Of a DNA stretch of 64,000 bases, positions 21,027 to 33,496 are shown piece by piece. The stretch spans positions 248,001 through 312,000 of the forward strand of contig JAACJP010000007.1 in the NCBI GenBank assembly GCA_013368375.1. The letters are read 5' to 3'. The notes beneath the pieces were generated by a model. That model worked only from the letters and a program-made list of their open reading frames with translations, searched no databases and was not told where the DNA came from. The DNA comes from Tricholomella constricta. Taxonomy: Eukaryota; Basidiomycota; Agaricomycetes; Agaricales; Lyophyllaceae. Both the position numbers and the translations under genes were made by a program. Numbering within the stretch: position 1 is the stretch's first letter; each line of letters opens with the position of its first letter.

Positions 21027-23489
21027 ATGCCAGTCCTCCCTCAGCGGCCCCTGCGAGGGTCAAGAATCTCTTCCTTCTACCCCGTAAAGAGTCTGCCATC
21101 GCTTTCCTCGTTGGACAGCGCGTTTCAGCTCCAGGAGTACATCTCGTTGCTCATACGACTTGACGTTCACGACGTGGACGCAATTGTCTCTTTGCCCGGA
21201 AAAGCTGCAGGAAAAGAGAAGGAAAAGGGGGCAGAGAGCGATGACACAGGGAGAGATAAGGACAAGGACAAAGAAACAGACACGGTTGATAACACGGGCG
21301 AGGAAAGCGAGGGGAAGGTAAAGAACGAGATCACGGTCGACGAGGCATGTTGGATATATGAGCAGATAAGGTGCAACTTGGTTTCTTAAGCTCCGAAATC
21401 TGCGATACTGAATGGAGAACAACAGACGACTTGCACAGGACCTGACACATCCGCTCATTACGATGCTTCAGCAGGAGTGCACACGCGCATCGTGTCCAGA
21501 GATGAAGGCTGGTGAATGGCTCTATCTCTGCGTCGCCCACGGAAACGAAGGTGCAATGGAGGTGAATCTAAGTTCGCTGCAAGCCGGATATCTGGCATTG
21601 TTTCGTGCAACGTCTGCTTTAAATTCCACATAATCTCTCTACATCTTTTGAACTCTCGCTAATAATGCTCTCTTTAGCAATGCTGTGCCATAGACTACAT
21701 CTTACATACTCTGGACAGCGCAACCGCCCTGCTGAACACCTCACGCGTCTTCCCTTCCCGGTACGTCCACTCCTTTCCTGGTCCATCGCAACCTAACCTC
21801 CGGCACAGTCTCCAAATCCCACAATCTTCCCACCGGCACTTCTCCTCACTCGCTCGGCGGCTCGGACGCATATTTGCGCACGCGTACTTTCACCACCGCG
21901 AAGCCTTCGAGCAAGCCGAGGCCGAATCCTCCTTGTACGCGCGCTTCCTTGCCCTCACTTCCAAATTCGATCTCGTGCCCCTCGAGTTCCTCGTCATCCC
22001 CCCGCGATCCACCGAGCACGAGCATGACGATCGCGCCAACCACAGGGACAGGGACTTTGACGTGCAGCCCCCGCGCTTGCTCGCGGCTGCCGTCGATCCT
22101 CGCGCGGCATATGAGGATGTGAACGTCCCCGGCGCACGGCAACAGCAGCAGCAGCCAAACATCGCAGCGCCGTACCCTGGACAGTGGGAACGCAGAGGGA
22201 GTGTAGTACCCCTAGTTGTCACTGAACGCGCCAAAAGTGATAGCCCACCAGGTCTAGGGAATGGGAGCGAGAGCCCACGAAAAACGGGACGGAGCAGGAC
22301 GGACACGATGGTGCTCCATGAAGCGTTTGTTGTTGCGGAGGAGCTCGCAAAGGTGGATAGGGCGGAGGCTGCGGAGGTCGCAGCGGTTGAGCAGGCTGTG
22401 AAGGAACCCTCGACGACGGGAGGTCGCCCCATGCCTGTGTCGATTGAGGTTCCGGAAATGCCGGATGAGTTGCTCTCGCCTACTGAGGATTTTCCAAAGA
22501 CAGCAAAGCCTCGCGCGGACACGCTCGAGGAGCCACAACACACGGTACGAAAACTAATTTACTGCTTTCTGTATGGTATTTAACCCACCTTGTTTGCCCA
22601 GGATAACTCGTTACCCGAATCACCAATCATCAAGTCACCTGGTGCGCCCCTCACCTCTAGTCTCCCCGAGGATGCTACAGAAGCAGCCGCCGCCGAGAGC
22701 GAAACGCAGGAGGTGGACTCACAGGAGGAAGAGCCTGTCGCTGCTGCTGCCGCCGCAGAACCCGTCCTCGAGCCAGAAGCCGTTTCCACGTCCACTTCTG
22801 CCTCCACTTCCGCCCCGATAGAATCCGAAACCCCAGCAACCCCTGCTGCTGATGAAGCTGCACCCGCCGCGGAAGCTACATCTCTCGAAATCGACATCTC
22901 GGAAGTCTTGACGGCCGCTGCTGTTCCTCTACCGGCGCCTGAAGCAACGGCACCAGCGCCCATGAAAGCAACAGAGACTCAGCAATCGTTAGAGGAGGTG
23001 AAGGTCGCTGTGGTTCCAACTTCTGAAATAGAGACCAAGGAGGAGGTGGAAACGGAGTGGGAAGAGGTGAAGACGGAAGAGGCTTCGTCGATTGAGGCCG
23101 ACGTTGTGGTTACTGCGATTGGAGCGGATACGGATAAGGTGGAAGCGGAAGAGAAGGAGCCCCCTGTCGAGGAGGCTCCCTCCACCACTACTGCTGAGGA
23201 GACGGTGGAGGCACTGAAGGAGACAGTGGAGGTACCGAAGGAGGCGGTGGAGGTACCGAAGGAGGCGGTGGAGGTACCGAAGGAGGCGGTGGAGGTACCG
23301 AAGGAGGCGGTGGAACCGAAGGAGACGGTAGAGGCACCAAAGGAGACGGTGGAGGTACCGAAGGAGATTGAGGTCAAGGCCGAGGTCGAAGCGCCTGTTG
23401 AAGTGGCGTCAGAAGAAAAGGCTGCAGAGCCCAAGGAGACGACGGTGGCTGCTGAGCTTGAGGCTGAACCTGCAGCGGCACAGGGATAG
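21027..23489 (+). CDS. MOB4/phocein-family protein with a long acidic C-terminal extension
   Basis: Exons 21027-21370, 21426-21561, 21678-21760, 21809-22544 and 22602-23489 join in frame to 728 aa. The first 240 residues match phocein (MOB4), a subunit of the STRIPAK phosphatase-kinase complex: FQLQEYISLLIRLD, then MLQQECTRASCPEMKAGEWLYLCVAH, CAIDYILHTLDSATALLNTSR and RLGRIFAHAYFHHREAFEQ. The Cys pair and the His residues of AHAYFHH fit the zinc site. An insert of about 45 charged residues (KEKEKGAESDD) interrupts the N-terminal part. The remaining roughly 490 residues are Ala/Glu/Pro-rich and disordered, with repeats of VEVPKEA. Animal phocein is about 225 aa, so this is more than three times longer. 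In fungi, MOB3/phocein acts in hyphal fusion and fruiting-body formation. Confidence 0.93.
23220..23365 (+). repeat. In-frame minisatellite encoding VEVPKEA units
   Basis: A 21-bp unit (gtggaggtaccgaaggaggc) is tandemly repeated about four times with near-identity between 23226 and 23306, flanked by diverged units. All units keep the frame, so copy number can vary without breaking the MOB4-like ORF. Confidence 0.85.
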
Positions 23490-23817
23490 GAGCACTCCAA
23501 CCTTCTGGCGCCTGCGTAGAGCACGGTACTTGAAGTTGGTACCATTTTGCGGTCATTTCGTGTTGTATTTATCTTTGTATTCTTCGGATGGCGATGGCAT
23601 TTCGCAATTCTCAGTAATCTTTCTGCTTCCCACCTCGATGCTAAGTTTGTGCTAAGTCCCATCATCTCCCACATTTCACTGCTGCTGCATTCATCTGGGG
23701 CTGTTCTGATCTTTGACGTTGGCCCTCACGGTCTTGTGCTGCCTGCGTGTAATGGTCTCTGAACGGGCTGGTAGACTGAATGAAGGGAACTCAGAATGGA
23801 GCTTCAGCTGCCGCACG

Positions 23818-25948
23818 ATGCCCTACGGTGCTTACTCAGACTCGGACTCTGATACGGACACAGAATCAGGAGGCGACAGGGTCTCCAGCGAAGCGAAGTT
23901 GCTCAATGATCTGGATCTTTCATCGCGGGAGGAGACGGTGCAGTACAAGCCGAACCCATTCAGCATTGCCAAGATCAACGCTGCATCGCGTCCGGCGGCC
24001 ATAAAAGCGGACATGACGAAAGCCATCCCTGCGCTCAAGCCTGCTGCCGGTTTTGTAGCACCTCCGCGTCGAGATAAACCAAGGCTGAAGCCAAAAAATC
24101 TGGCTGGATCGAAATCGAACGGGAATATCATCGATGGATTCAAGAAACAGACGAAGCGGGTGCCTGTAAACGCAGGCACCAAATCATTGAAGCCCTCGAG
24201 TACGATTCCGAAACGACACGTTCCGACCCCTCCTGTGGCAGTTTCGAGGGCTGGTGCAATTACTCCGGCCTCTGTTACATGGTCAAAGAACATGACCCGC
24301 CCGTTTCGGCCCCTAGTCTCTCGACCTAGAGTCGATGAGAATGCTGCTATGACCCAGCTAACACCCTCTGCTGCGAATAAAGAGCTCTTAACGCTTAATA
24401 TGTCGACTCAGGCGCTCCAGGCATCAGAAATTGCTCCATCTATACGTACCCAGAGCCTGATGTCCGCGCATATAACCAGTCCAAAGTCCCCCTTGCTCCA
24501 TCAAATGTCTCCTTTCCTTGATTCTAGGCAATCCGGTGGATCCAGGGCCACATACCACGCCCATGCACTCCCATTTTCGTCGCCGCCCCGACAGCTTGCC
24601 AGGACCTCTGACTTCTCGCAATCTAACACGTCAGATCTGGCGGCTGGGTCTTCTCCCATGAAACCCTCGCAATCGACGGCCACTCGCGATTTCGTCTTCA
24701 ACACACGCACTTGGGCTGATACCAGTTCCAGCCGCTTTTCGAGAGAAAGCAGACAATCCGTCCAACGCGCGCCTGCTTTCGCGCATTGTGTCCCGCCTCG
24801 ACTCGGTCCTCCTATGCGAGGTTCCTGCTTTTTGAAATTGTAGGCGTCCCCGAAACCATGCTGACGTCCTTGCTTGCAGAGAACCCCTTACGGCAAAAAG
24901 CTCATCTGCCTGTCCATGACGTCGATTTATACCCTTCTCGTTCTCAATCACCTGTACCAGCCTTTCCTATACTAAATCCTAAATCAAGACCAAGTACACC
25001 CGCTGACATGCCTTATTACGAACTTAACGAAGCATATATGCCCTCGCCATCAACCCCGGCGACATACAACATCGATACGGAATACGATTCTTTCCGGAAA
25101 TTTCCAGCACCACAGGACTTACCTCGACAAACTTACAAACAACATGTATATCTTCCGGAACCTGCTTCGATTGAATTCTATCCACCTTCGAAGCGCACAT
25201 CTGAATCCCCTTCTCCATCTCCTCCCGAGAGCAAGTCCAGCTGGAGAACCCCATCGCGCCCCTCTGACTCGAAGAAGAGAGACGCCTACGCCTTTTTTGC
25301 GCCCGATTCAGAAGAAACCTGGAGCACGCTTCCCGCACGCAAGAAGACGAAGATGACGTTAGCCGCCTCTCATCCATTGTCTCTTGTCTTCTTTGTCATT
25401 ACTGACGGCGCTTTTCACAACACTCCAGCGGATCTGCGAGCGTTCAGAGGACTGGAAAGTTCCGTGTGCAGAAACTAGGCCTGGCGCCTGCGAACACGAT
25501 TACGGCGAAAACAGGAATGTCAGCCACGTCTGCGCGCCGCGTTATAACCTTTCTCCCACCGCCGCTCCAATCCAAGTCCAAGTCCAAGCCCGTCGAAGGA
25601 TTTCCCGCCGAAGAGGCTGGTACTGGGCGCCGCGCATACCCCTCGCCGACGCGTTCTGTACTTGAGTCCTCTTCGTCGCCGCTTCCGCGACCAAGGTCAA
25701 GGATGAGTAGCCCATCCTTAGCAGTGTCAAAGACGAATGCCGGGGAGAAAGATTCGTACACCCCACTCTCGCCTCCGCCCTCCGATCTTCCCGTGCCCCA
25801 AACCGAGGATCATGATCATGGGCGCGATATGCGCATGGAGGTTAATCTCGATATGATAGGGCGGCTGTACCCCGGCATGAAGGCAGCGTGGCGCAAGGTG
25901 CGTGACGACGATTCCGTTGTCAAAATGACAATGAGGCAAGGATGGTGA
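23818..25948 (+). CDS. Unrecognised multi-exon, mostly disordered protein
   Basis: The start is the ATG before PYGAYSDSDSDTDTESG. The first exon is open to about 24730 and is Ser/Pro/Lys-rich with IPALKPAAGF and RPFRPLVSRP motifs. Around 24737-24790 the convincing reading (EKADNPSNARLLSRIVSRLD, a helical stretch) is in the +1 frame relative to exon 1, so either an intron that I could not place or an indel lies between. The next exon ends at 25357 (KKTKM), a 71-nt intron (GTTAGC...CTCCAG) follows, and the last exon 25429-25948 reads GSASVQRTGKFRVQKLGLAP to MRQGW. A conserved-looking C-terminus (MEVNLDMIGRLYPGMKAAWRKV) suggests a real gene. I do not recognise the function. Confidence 0.55.
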
Positions 25949-28272
25949 TGTTGTATGATTGATATGATACCGCATTTTCACGCAGCGTAGAAGGATGAGT
26001 GAAGGTGTGTGGGAGATGCTTGACCTTCCGAGCTGCGGTCGCGTTTATTGTGATGGGCAGGATCAGGATAATGGAGAGGGGGAGATTGGGATCGTTGTCT
26101 TTCGTGGATGTGCGTGATGTACAAACGCTCAAATTACACCGAGTCTCAGCTGGACGAGTGTAGACAGTATGTATGGGATGTCGATCGCGGAGTATTCGTC
26201 CAGGCATACGCCGACGAAGCAGCAAGTCCTTTAGTCCCGCTTCAAACCAGCTCCGCGGTTGCGGTCTGTCAGGGATTGATAATAAAGGCTAAGACCGTAT
26301 AACAGAGAGACAGATATCGCACGTACCAGGGCTACCCTCTCAGGGCACTTGCTACAGTCTCAGGGCTTGCTACAGTAGAGCGACAAGTTCCTCGTCCCTG
26401 TCAAAGGTCCCCTGCGACGTGTGTTAAATCGCTTAATGTATTCCGCCGGGCAAATCGTTCCATCGTGGCACTGAACAATCACCCAACACTGGTCATGCAC
26501 CCACAATGCAAGGTGCTGCTTACCACACCCACAGAAACAGAGCTAAGCCCCAAATGATCGCAGGCTGATCAGGCAGGGCTAGCACCTCGCTCCACCGACC
26601 GCACATTGCGGATACGGCAGATCTAGGTTTCGACGATATGGGGCTGCTGGGAGTACTTGGCTAATACAGGACCGCTCCGATACGACGTGCACCAGGCGCT
26701 ACAGCCTTTCCTCAGCTGCGACCTGCGGACTTGGGGGTGATACTTGGGGAGGAGGGTGGGTGGGTAAGTATTTGAGTTGTGTGGTCAGTTGTTGCGTTAG
26801 ACTTCAGGTACGCGTAATGCACGCGAACGCTAATTGCACGCGGACTCCGATCGTAAGGCTGTTCCTCACAGGCCTTGGAACATGTTCAGGACACAGTGTG
26901 AATCGGAGCGGGCGGCTGGACCTTCTTTGCGCGCACGAAATGATGGGAGCTGGGAGCCGGACTCTTCGACGTGGGGGGGGGAGGGGAAAGTTCACCTACA
27001 GCCATCACCATGTATGATCTTGTATAGCGAGTCTTGTGAATCAAAGTAGTCTACATCAGCAAAAAAACCAGCCGTAGGTAATCCATTTTGAGCAATTGTG
27101 ACAGTCACAATATTTCTAGAAACGGTAATCGGCTTATATTGGTGTTCAAATCACTTGCAGAGATTGCAGTGCGATTGCAATCTGTGCAACGTATTGTGGT
27201 GATTGTGATCGGGTTGCAGTCAGCCATACTTCAATTGTGAATTGACCATATGACAGCATTTTCGGAAACATCATTTTAAAAGGTCTCTAAAGTCCCAGTG
27301 ACAAAGAATGAGCTAGGGAAACCAATCCTTTCAACGAAACATATCGAATTCAGAGAGTGGACTGTCAACGGGGCAATCGAAATTTCCCTCAAGTTATTTT
27401 AAGCTCCGCTTAAATTCTACCCTATCTGCCACGTCACAAATTTTGCCCGTTTCCCGTCGCACTTTGACTTCCCCCCCGAGCTCGGTGCAATGATGTTTGT
27501 GGAGGATGTTCTCCTCGGATGCCTGTGGTGTATGTACCACTGCCTAGTCTGTGGGCACCCTATGTTGGGCACAGGCACCTCTTTTGTCTTGTCACCTCCA
27601 CCCCATTTGTCCCCTTCCTCCTGTTTGCTATTATCATGTCCGTTGACCGGTTCCCTCCGTGTTTAGGTCTCTGACTGTTTCTGAAATACAGTAAGTAACT
27701 CCTCCCATATCTGTGCTGTGGACAACTAATGAGTATTCAGAATTATAGGCTATAACCAACCTCGGCTCCCTCTTTTCCCATCTGTCGTTGAAATTTACGG
27801 CCAGTTTCTAGTTCATAGTTCTCCACATGTATTTATTATTTTCGATATTTAAATTTATTTTTCATGCTACATCGCACGGTTCAAGCAATGAATTGAGTCG
27901 AGGGTCAGAAGGAAAAGTTACCTGTTCTGTAGGCTGTTGTGATATGGTCATATTCCCCTTGTATCCGACAATAAGGTCTACAATGGTTGCATATATTGCA
28001 AGGTTCAGCATTTGTTACCATGGTTGTAGTCAAATTGCGCTCAGATCATAAGGACTGCTATCCAGCCATAATCACCTTTATTAGATTTTGAAGATTGTGA
28101 GCAGATTTTGATCAATTATACTGTTTGTAAGGCTATTTAAGTAAGCCACAGAGCCCTTGCAAGACTCAGGCCAATTTGCTGATGACTATCCGCAGTGAAA
28201 AAGTGAATATTGTGGACATCGAAGAGGTGACCCAAACAGCGTCCTGATCCACTTTCACCACTCCGGCAACAT
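25949..28272. other. Long intergenic region without a recognised gene
   Basis: I find no domain, splice pattern or repeat boundary in these 2.3 kb. Short imperfect repeats occur (ctcagggc...tgctacag around 26338-26372). The section from 27060 to 28250 is AT-rich. Small frames at 26108, 26760 and 27827 are not supported. Confidence 0.5.
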
Positions 28273-28376
28273 GGCGAGATGGCCGAGCGGTCTAAGGCGC
28301 CAGACTAAGGACCAAAGCAGTTGCTGCTCATGATATCTGGTCCTCCGGGGCGTGGGTTCGAATCCCACTCTCGTCA
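28273..28376 (+). tRNA. tRNA-Leu (anticodon AAG) with a 24-nt intron
   Basis: The full cloverleaf can be drawn. The acceptor stem is GGCGAGA (28273-28279) with TCTCGTC (28369-28375) and discriminator A. The D arm is GCCGAGCGGTCTAAGGC. The anticodon stem is CCAGA/TCTGG with loop C-T-A-A-G-G-A, giving anticodon AAG, interrupted after position 37 by an intron at about 28311-28334. A long variable arm typical of class II tRNAs and the T arm GTGGG-TTCGAAT-CCCAC follow. The D arm and T arm carry the internal A and B boxes for RNA polymerase III, and ctgttttt directly after the gene is a Pol III terminator. The intron sits at the canonical position for eukaryotic splicing endonuclease. Confidence 0.95.
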
Positions 28377-29954
28377 CTGTTTTTGCCGCTGTATATTTGT
28401 CATTTTTCTCACCGACTTCAAGGCTCGTGGGATTTTCCAAGGGTGCCCGCAGGCTCAATCTAGTGCTCACGCTTACAAGGAGAGCTATATTTCGTCGCTC
28501 TTCATAAACTGTCATAGTATGATTGGCCAATGTGGCCATCTATAAACAAACAACCGTAAAAAAAAATAAACATAAAAATAACCGATCGCGAGTTATTTAT
28601 ATCTTGCTTCCGTGCGTCGAAATTTGTGCAGTCGACGCTCTCGTTGTGACGTCGAATTCATCCGTTAATTGCCCCACGGGGTCAAAATATTCAAAAATTG
28701 GAATTGGAAGCCTTGGAGATCCGAGGTGGACACGGTGTATGGGAAATTACCCTCCTTCGTACTCCTTTACATAGATCAGGTGGACTCCAGCGTCCGATAA
28801 GGGAAAAAAAAGGCCCCGAATTCCTGAAGCTACGTCGAGAATTTAGCCCCTGAAACGGCAGTACATTACCCTCAAATTTCGTATGGTTTGCCCAATGAGC
28901 ATCTTCTGGCGCCCTCGCTGATCATTAGGAACATGGCGTCGGTCCGAGCTTTCCGTCGTAGGCAAGATGATACAGAATGGTGAGTATACTTGCGCGATAT
29001 AAACGTACCGGGACAGTCTGTATCGGTTCATAAATCTCGCGACGGTCTACTCCGAAGCTGTGAAACTGTCAGAGATAAGTCATTGGCATTTGACGACGAT
29101 CTCATGGCAAAAGTATTCTGTTTCGATAAGGGGGCAACGGCATACAGGACGAAACCATTGATGCCAGGTTCAAGGTTGATCCAGAAGGTATTTGATACCT
29201 TACACGGAGAAAGGTAGGCTAATGCTTGATACCATCCAGGAAAAGCAAAGCAGCCGAGGCACCTGAGAACCACATGCATGTGAGACGACCGCACGGCCCG
29301 GGTTTAGAACCGGCAAGGCAGGCATATGCCATCCATCTGATCACTGGTGATTTCTACCACCCTGGAGGATGGGCCCAGAATGACGTCGTAGACACTAAGG
29401 CTGCCTGCCGCTCATAGAAACAGTCCTGCTTGCAGCTTAAAGCACCCACGCCCGTGAGGATGGCAGACGAAAGAAATCTCCTGTGCCATCCCGATGCCAT
29501 GAGGGTCCAGGAGGTCTACAAATTGTGTTGCCATGAGTCATGTCACGGCGAGATCGAGGGTCTAGAAGGTGGTTGTTGAGCGCTCTTTTCCATGAAAGAT
29601 TTTAATGCCAAGATGACATCCATCCTGGAAGTCGGTATGGCTCCAAAGCCAAGTTGAGCAGTTCAGCAGCAAGAGTTACGATGGCGTGAAGGTTAGAGAG
29701 CTTCCAAAGCCTACCAACGTCCCGTTGCCAAACTAAGGCGAAAGAAATCGAGAGGACCAATCGGCTTTGGGATCGGGGACGGAAGCCAAGGGGAGCCGAA
29801 AGTTCTATGCCGGTCTCATGCCGGTACGCCAAGTATACCAAGGATCATCTTCACTTATTCTTCGAGTACTTAAAGGGCCGAATGAGCTACAAGTTCTCAG
29901 GCAAGTGTGCAGCCCCACCTTTATCGCCATTTATTACCTTTCTAACGGGAGGCC
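28377..29954. other. Intergenic between the tRNA gene and the DUF1275 gene
   Basis: No gene is recognised. Short frames such as 28990-29217 and 29602-29841 have no visible family. An A/T-rich tract lies at 28555-28580. Confidence 0.5.
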
Positions 29955-31072
29955 ATGACTTACTCCTCGGATCTGACAGCCGATATTCCGTCGGGGTCTA
30001 AAAACAAGAGCCAAGTTTTGACACAAGTCTACACGGCTTCGTCCTCCACCTCTATGAATAACAGCAAGGCGGACGTCGAAGAGGGCATGTCCAGGGCATC
30101 GTCACCACCGCCCTCGTCCTCATTTTGGACGCATCTCAATTCGGATGTCGACCCAGCGCAGTGTACGGGCCCATTGGCAGCATTTTGTTTCATGACCGGT
30201 TACATGTGTGTCTTGTTGATTTTTTTACCCAGACGGGTTCATTGTAGGCTAATACTTGTGTCGATACTAGCGACGTCATCTCCTTCTCGGCCATATTTGT
30301 GTGGTGTGGTTTCCAGACAGGCAACTGGGTTCAGGTACGTGGTTTGGTTTTCTTTTAGGCCTAGCCTACTGACCGCCAAGCGCACACAGCTGTCCTTAGC
30401 CATCGCTCGTCTCTTCGAAGGTCCAAAAGGGTTCAGGGATACGACCTTCCACCGACCCGATCAACAGGCTCTGTGCTCGCTCATCGCTTTCAACCTGGGC
30501 GCGTTCGTCGGGCGGATCGGTGACCGCGTGGGACCGATGAAACGGATATGGCTCATCAGCGGCACTCTTTTGCAAGCATTCCTCACGATGGCTGCGGCAC
30601 TCACGGTCTGGAAGAGCGGCCAGCCCAGCATCGCACCCGACCGAGGGGCCCCTGCCTGGACGAACAACTTGACATTTGTCAGTCTCGCTTTCATGAGCGC
30701 CAGTCTCGGCGTCCAGGGCATCCAAGGAAAGCGTCTTAACACTCAATTCGGAACTACCAGTGCGTCCCTCCCCGCTTCTCTCTTTCCCAACTTGATGATC
30801 AATGATCTGACAAAAAAAAATTGATTGTAGTTGTGTTGACGACTGTCTGGGTCGAACTCGTATCTGACCCACGTCTCTTCAAGCTCCGTGAAAAGGTTGT
30901 GTCGCGCGATCACAAAATCATTGCGGCCCTCGCACTGTTCGTTGGTGGCTTTATGGGCCGCGCCTTGGTTGGGAAAATCGGTGCCGCCGGTACGCTGGGA
31001 ATCGCAGTAGGACTGCGTGTTCTCATCGCCGTTTCATGGATTTTCGTCGGCGGTAAATCCTCCGCTACTTAG
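29955..31072 (+). CDS. DUF1275 (YoaK-family) membrane protein
   Basis: Exons 29955-30205, 30271-30334, 30390-30759 and 30831-31072 join in frame to 308 aa. The family is an integral membrane protein of unknown transport role found in bacteria and fungi. Visible hallmarks are the first membrane segment FCFMTGYIDVISFSAIFVW followed by CGFQTGNWVQLSLAIARL, then LIAFNLGAFVGRIGDRVG, ISGTLLQAFLTMAAAL, LAFMSASLGVQGIQGKRLNTQFGTTIVLTTVWVEL and two closing hydrophobic segments. That gives about six to seven helices. The 5' part before the first helix is hydrophilic, and an in-frame second ATG at 30054 is an alternative start. Introns are 55-71 nt with GT..AG ends. Confidence 0.92.
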
Positions 31073-32216
31073 ACACTATCATTCCTCACGTTCTTTTCTT
31101 GCTTTCTTGCTGCTTAGAGCTTTCACGTATACACCTTGCCTGACGATACACCCCTTGGATCGTGGATAGATGGCACCAGTGTTCATCATTCATTAGAGAT
31201 GTAACTTATTTATCTGTATCCAATAATATGTTGATTACTTCTTGTCCGTAAAAGATCACCGCCCCACAAGAGATGTCTAATACATCCTGAAAGCATGTCA
31301 TTTACAGTGACTTGTAAAGAACCTGTATCGAGCTACCGTCTTGTTCATGAATTTTGAAAGAGTGAAGAGCTGAGCGCTGTTTGATCACGAGGAGACCCAG
31401 GGTGGTTGGCACCATGCCCCGCCTGAGACTCCGAGTTAACTGGAGTAGAACGTGCCAAGAAAATACTGTCCTGGGCTTCATGAATGCAAAGCATATCGTT
31501 TATCGCCCTAACAATGGCAAAAGTGTTTATTAAATTATCATTAACCCGGAGCTGGACTGGTGTAAGAAGGGAGCGTGTGGATCGGGTGAGGATTTAGACG
31601 ACGTCATGGGATGTTGTTAACCTGCGGCTTGTATATAAAACAGTGAACAATTGTACTCCGGCGGAACTTCTGTTTTCACGACGCGTTGAACTGCAAAAGC
31701 TCCGAACTTGTAAACCTGGCTTCCTAATTTCATTGGCTAAGCACAAAGGGCCGACTAGTGGACTTATTTTGAACTGGGACCATAGGCTCTGAAATATCTG
31801 GTCACTTGTCAGCAACTTTTAAGCCAGAGTTACGACGGGATAATTATCAATGGTGCCAACAGATCTTGTCTCCAGGTTGTTCACTTCGAAAGCCCTCTTT
31901 CTCCGGTCATCAGAGTCTCTGGCGATGCAGAACGTTTTGCCCTATCCTCCATGCTATGGATCCGCCAGATTTTTGATCTGTGTTGCGGAGCCTGGCGTAG
32001 TCTCTGGATCGGCTGCTTAATCCCGCTCAGAGGCTGTTGGTATCTCTCCTTGTGGTGGCTGACTATCACCAGTTCTGGAATGCTCGGCTGGTCGGTTTTA
32101 GAATGTTCGGGCAGCGCAAATTTGAACTCCTATGCGATTTACTATCTAACTAGACGAAAGTCTTGATATACCTCCATTCATTATCTTACCCCGGGATCGT
32201 TTCTCATCTTTCTCCA
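31073..32216. other. Intergenic, no gene recognised
   Basis: The stretch between the DUF1275 gene and the glycosidase gene shows no domain or tandem repeat. A missing first exon of the glycosidase (signal peptide) could lie here, but I could not place it. Confidence 0.5.
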
Positions 32217-33496
32217 ATGATACTACCACGCGATCTACAGGCTGCCATGGTCGAACGCAAAGGCATCATCATCGGCGTTCTGACAAGCCAGATCATGAAC
32301 TTTCAGCCATTCCCCTTTTCACCTGGGTTTGATATCCAGAAGGTCGCCGCCCTCGCTGAATCTCGCCCCTCTCACTCCTGGGAATACGGGGCTGCGGCAC
32401 AAGCACTGCTCGAACTTCATAATGCCTCCTTATCCGTCTTCGGCGACACGCCATTTCCAGTTCAGTGCGTGGACAAGGATGAAGTAAAGGCTTTGGCGTA
32501 TGCGGCGAGTAAAATTACGCTGGGCGAGGGCGTGGATAGCCTTTCAGATAGCGCTGGCGCTGTGGGCGACCCAGCTAGCCTGGGAGTCAGTGCTGTGATG
32601 CTAGGGAAGCGGGAGCCACAATACGCTCAAGCTTCACGAGACACGGCGGATTTTATGATGGATTCTGCCCCTCGGTTTTTCAACGGTGCGATCTCGCAAC
32701 GGGTTTCGCAGTCAGAGTTATGGTGAGTGATCTCGTCTCCTGTCCGATGTGTTCCTTTCCACCTCAACGGTTTTGATTCAGGGCGGATTTCATGTACATG
32801 GTGCCTCCCTTCCTTGCTTACTACGGCGCAGACACCTCGAACGAAACTCTTCTTTTCGAGAGCGTAAAGCAGTGCGGCTACTACCGCCAAGTCCTCCAAG
32901 CCAACACCACCATGGCCCACAAAGGCGTATGGGAGCACATCATCGGCCCCGAGAGCCAAGATACAGGTCTATGGTCCACGGGAAACGCATGGGCCGCTGC
33001 TGGCATGGTCCGAGTGCTCGCAACCATCACGAAAGCTCCCATAGCTCAGGCCGCCGTATGGAGGCAGGACGCCATCGACGATCTCACGTGCTGGATCATG
33101 GAGATATTGAACGGGACCATGACATCCTCCTTCGACGATGACCTGGTACGCAACTACGTCGATGATGAGGACCCGAACGCCCATGGTTTCGGCGAGATTT
33201 CAGGAAGTTCTCTCTTGGCTTCCGTTGCCTATCGTATGGCAGTCCTTCAGCCCCAGGCATGCGGGGACGACTATGTCCGCTGGGCGGATGGAGTTCGTGG
33301 TGTACTGGCCGGGGAGGACAAAAATGGGTTGCCACATATCACGGAGGAGGGCATCGCCACGCCCGCCGTTAACCCTCTTGAATGGAAAGACAAGAAACCA
33401 TGTACGACTGGAAGCCCTGAGGGCCAGGCCTTTGTCGTGTTGATGTACACTGCGTGGCGGGACTGCGTTTTAGTTGGCCGATGTATCACACAGTGA
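32217..33496 (+). CDS. GH88/GH105-like six-hairpin glycoside hydrolase
   Basis: Exons 32217-32722 and 32782-33496 join in frame (59-nt intron, GTGAGT...TTCAG) to about 406 aa. Members of this clan remove unsaturated uronyl or rhamnogalacturonyl ends from plant-wall pectin fragments. Visible family features are SHSWEYGAAAQALLELHN, the segment LGVSAVMLGKREPQY, SELWADFMYMVPPFLAYYGA (an alpha/alpha-barrel helix with conserved Trp-Ala-Asp), and LWSTGNAWAAAGMVRVLATI. The C-terminus reads TGSPEGQAFVVLMYTAWRDC. The start is uncertain: the frame is open upstream but has no other ATG, and no clear signal peptide is present, whereas relatives are normally secreted. A short upstream exon is likely missing. 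Substrate is inferred only at clan level. Confidence 0.8.

Noticed and set aside
23220..23365. CRISPR-like regularly spaced repeats
   Set aside because: These are contiguous 21-bp coding repeats without spacers in a eukaryotic gene.
28255..28545. Open frames on both strands over the tRNA
   Set aside because: The sequence folds as a complete tRNA-Leu with intron and Pol III terminator; the frames are by-products.
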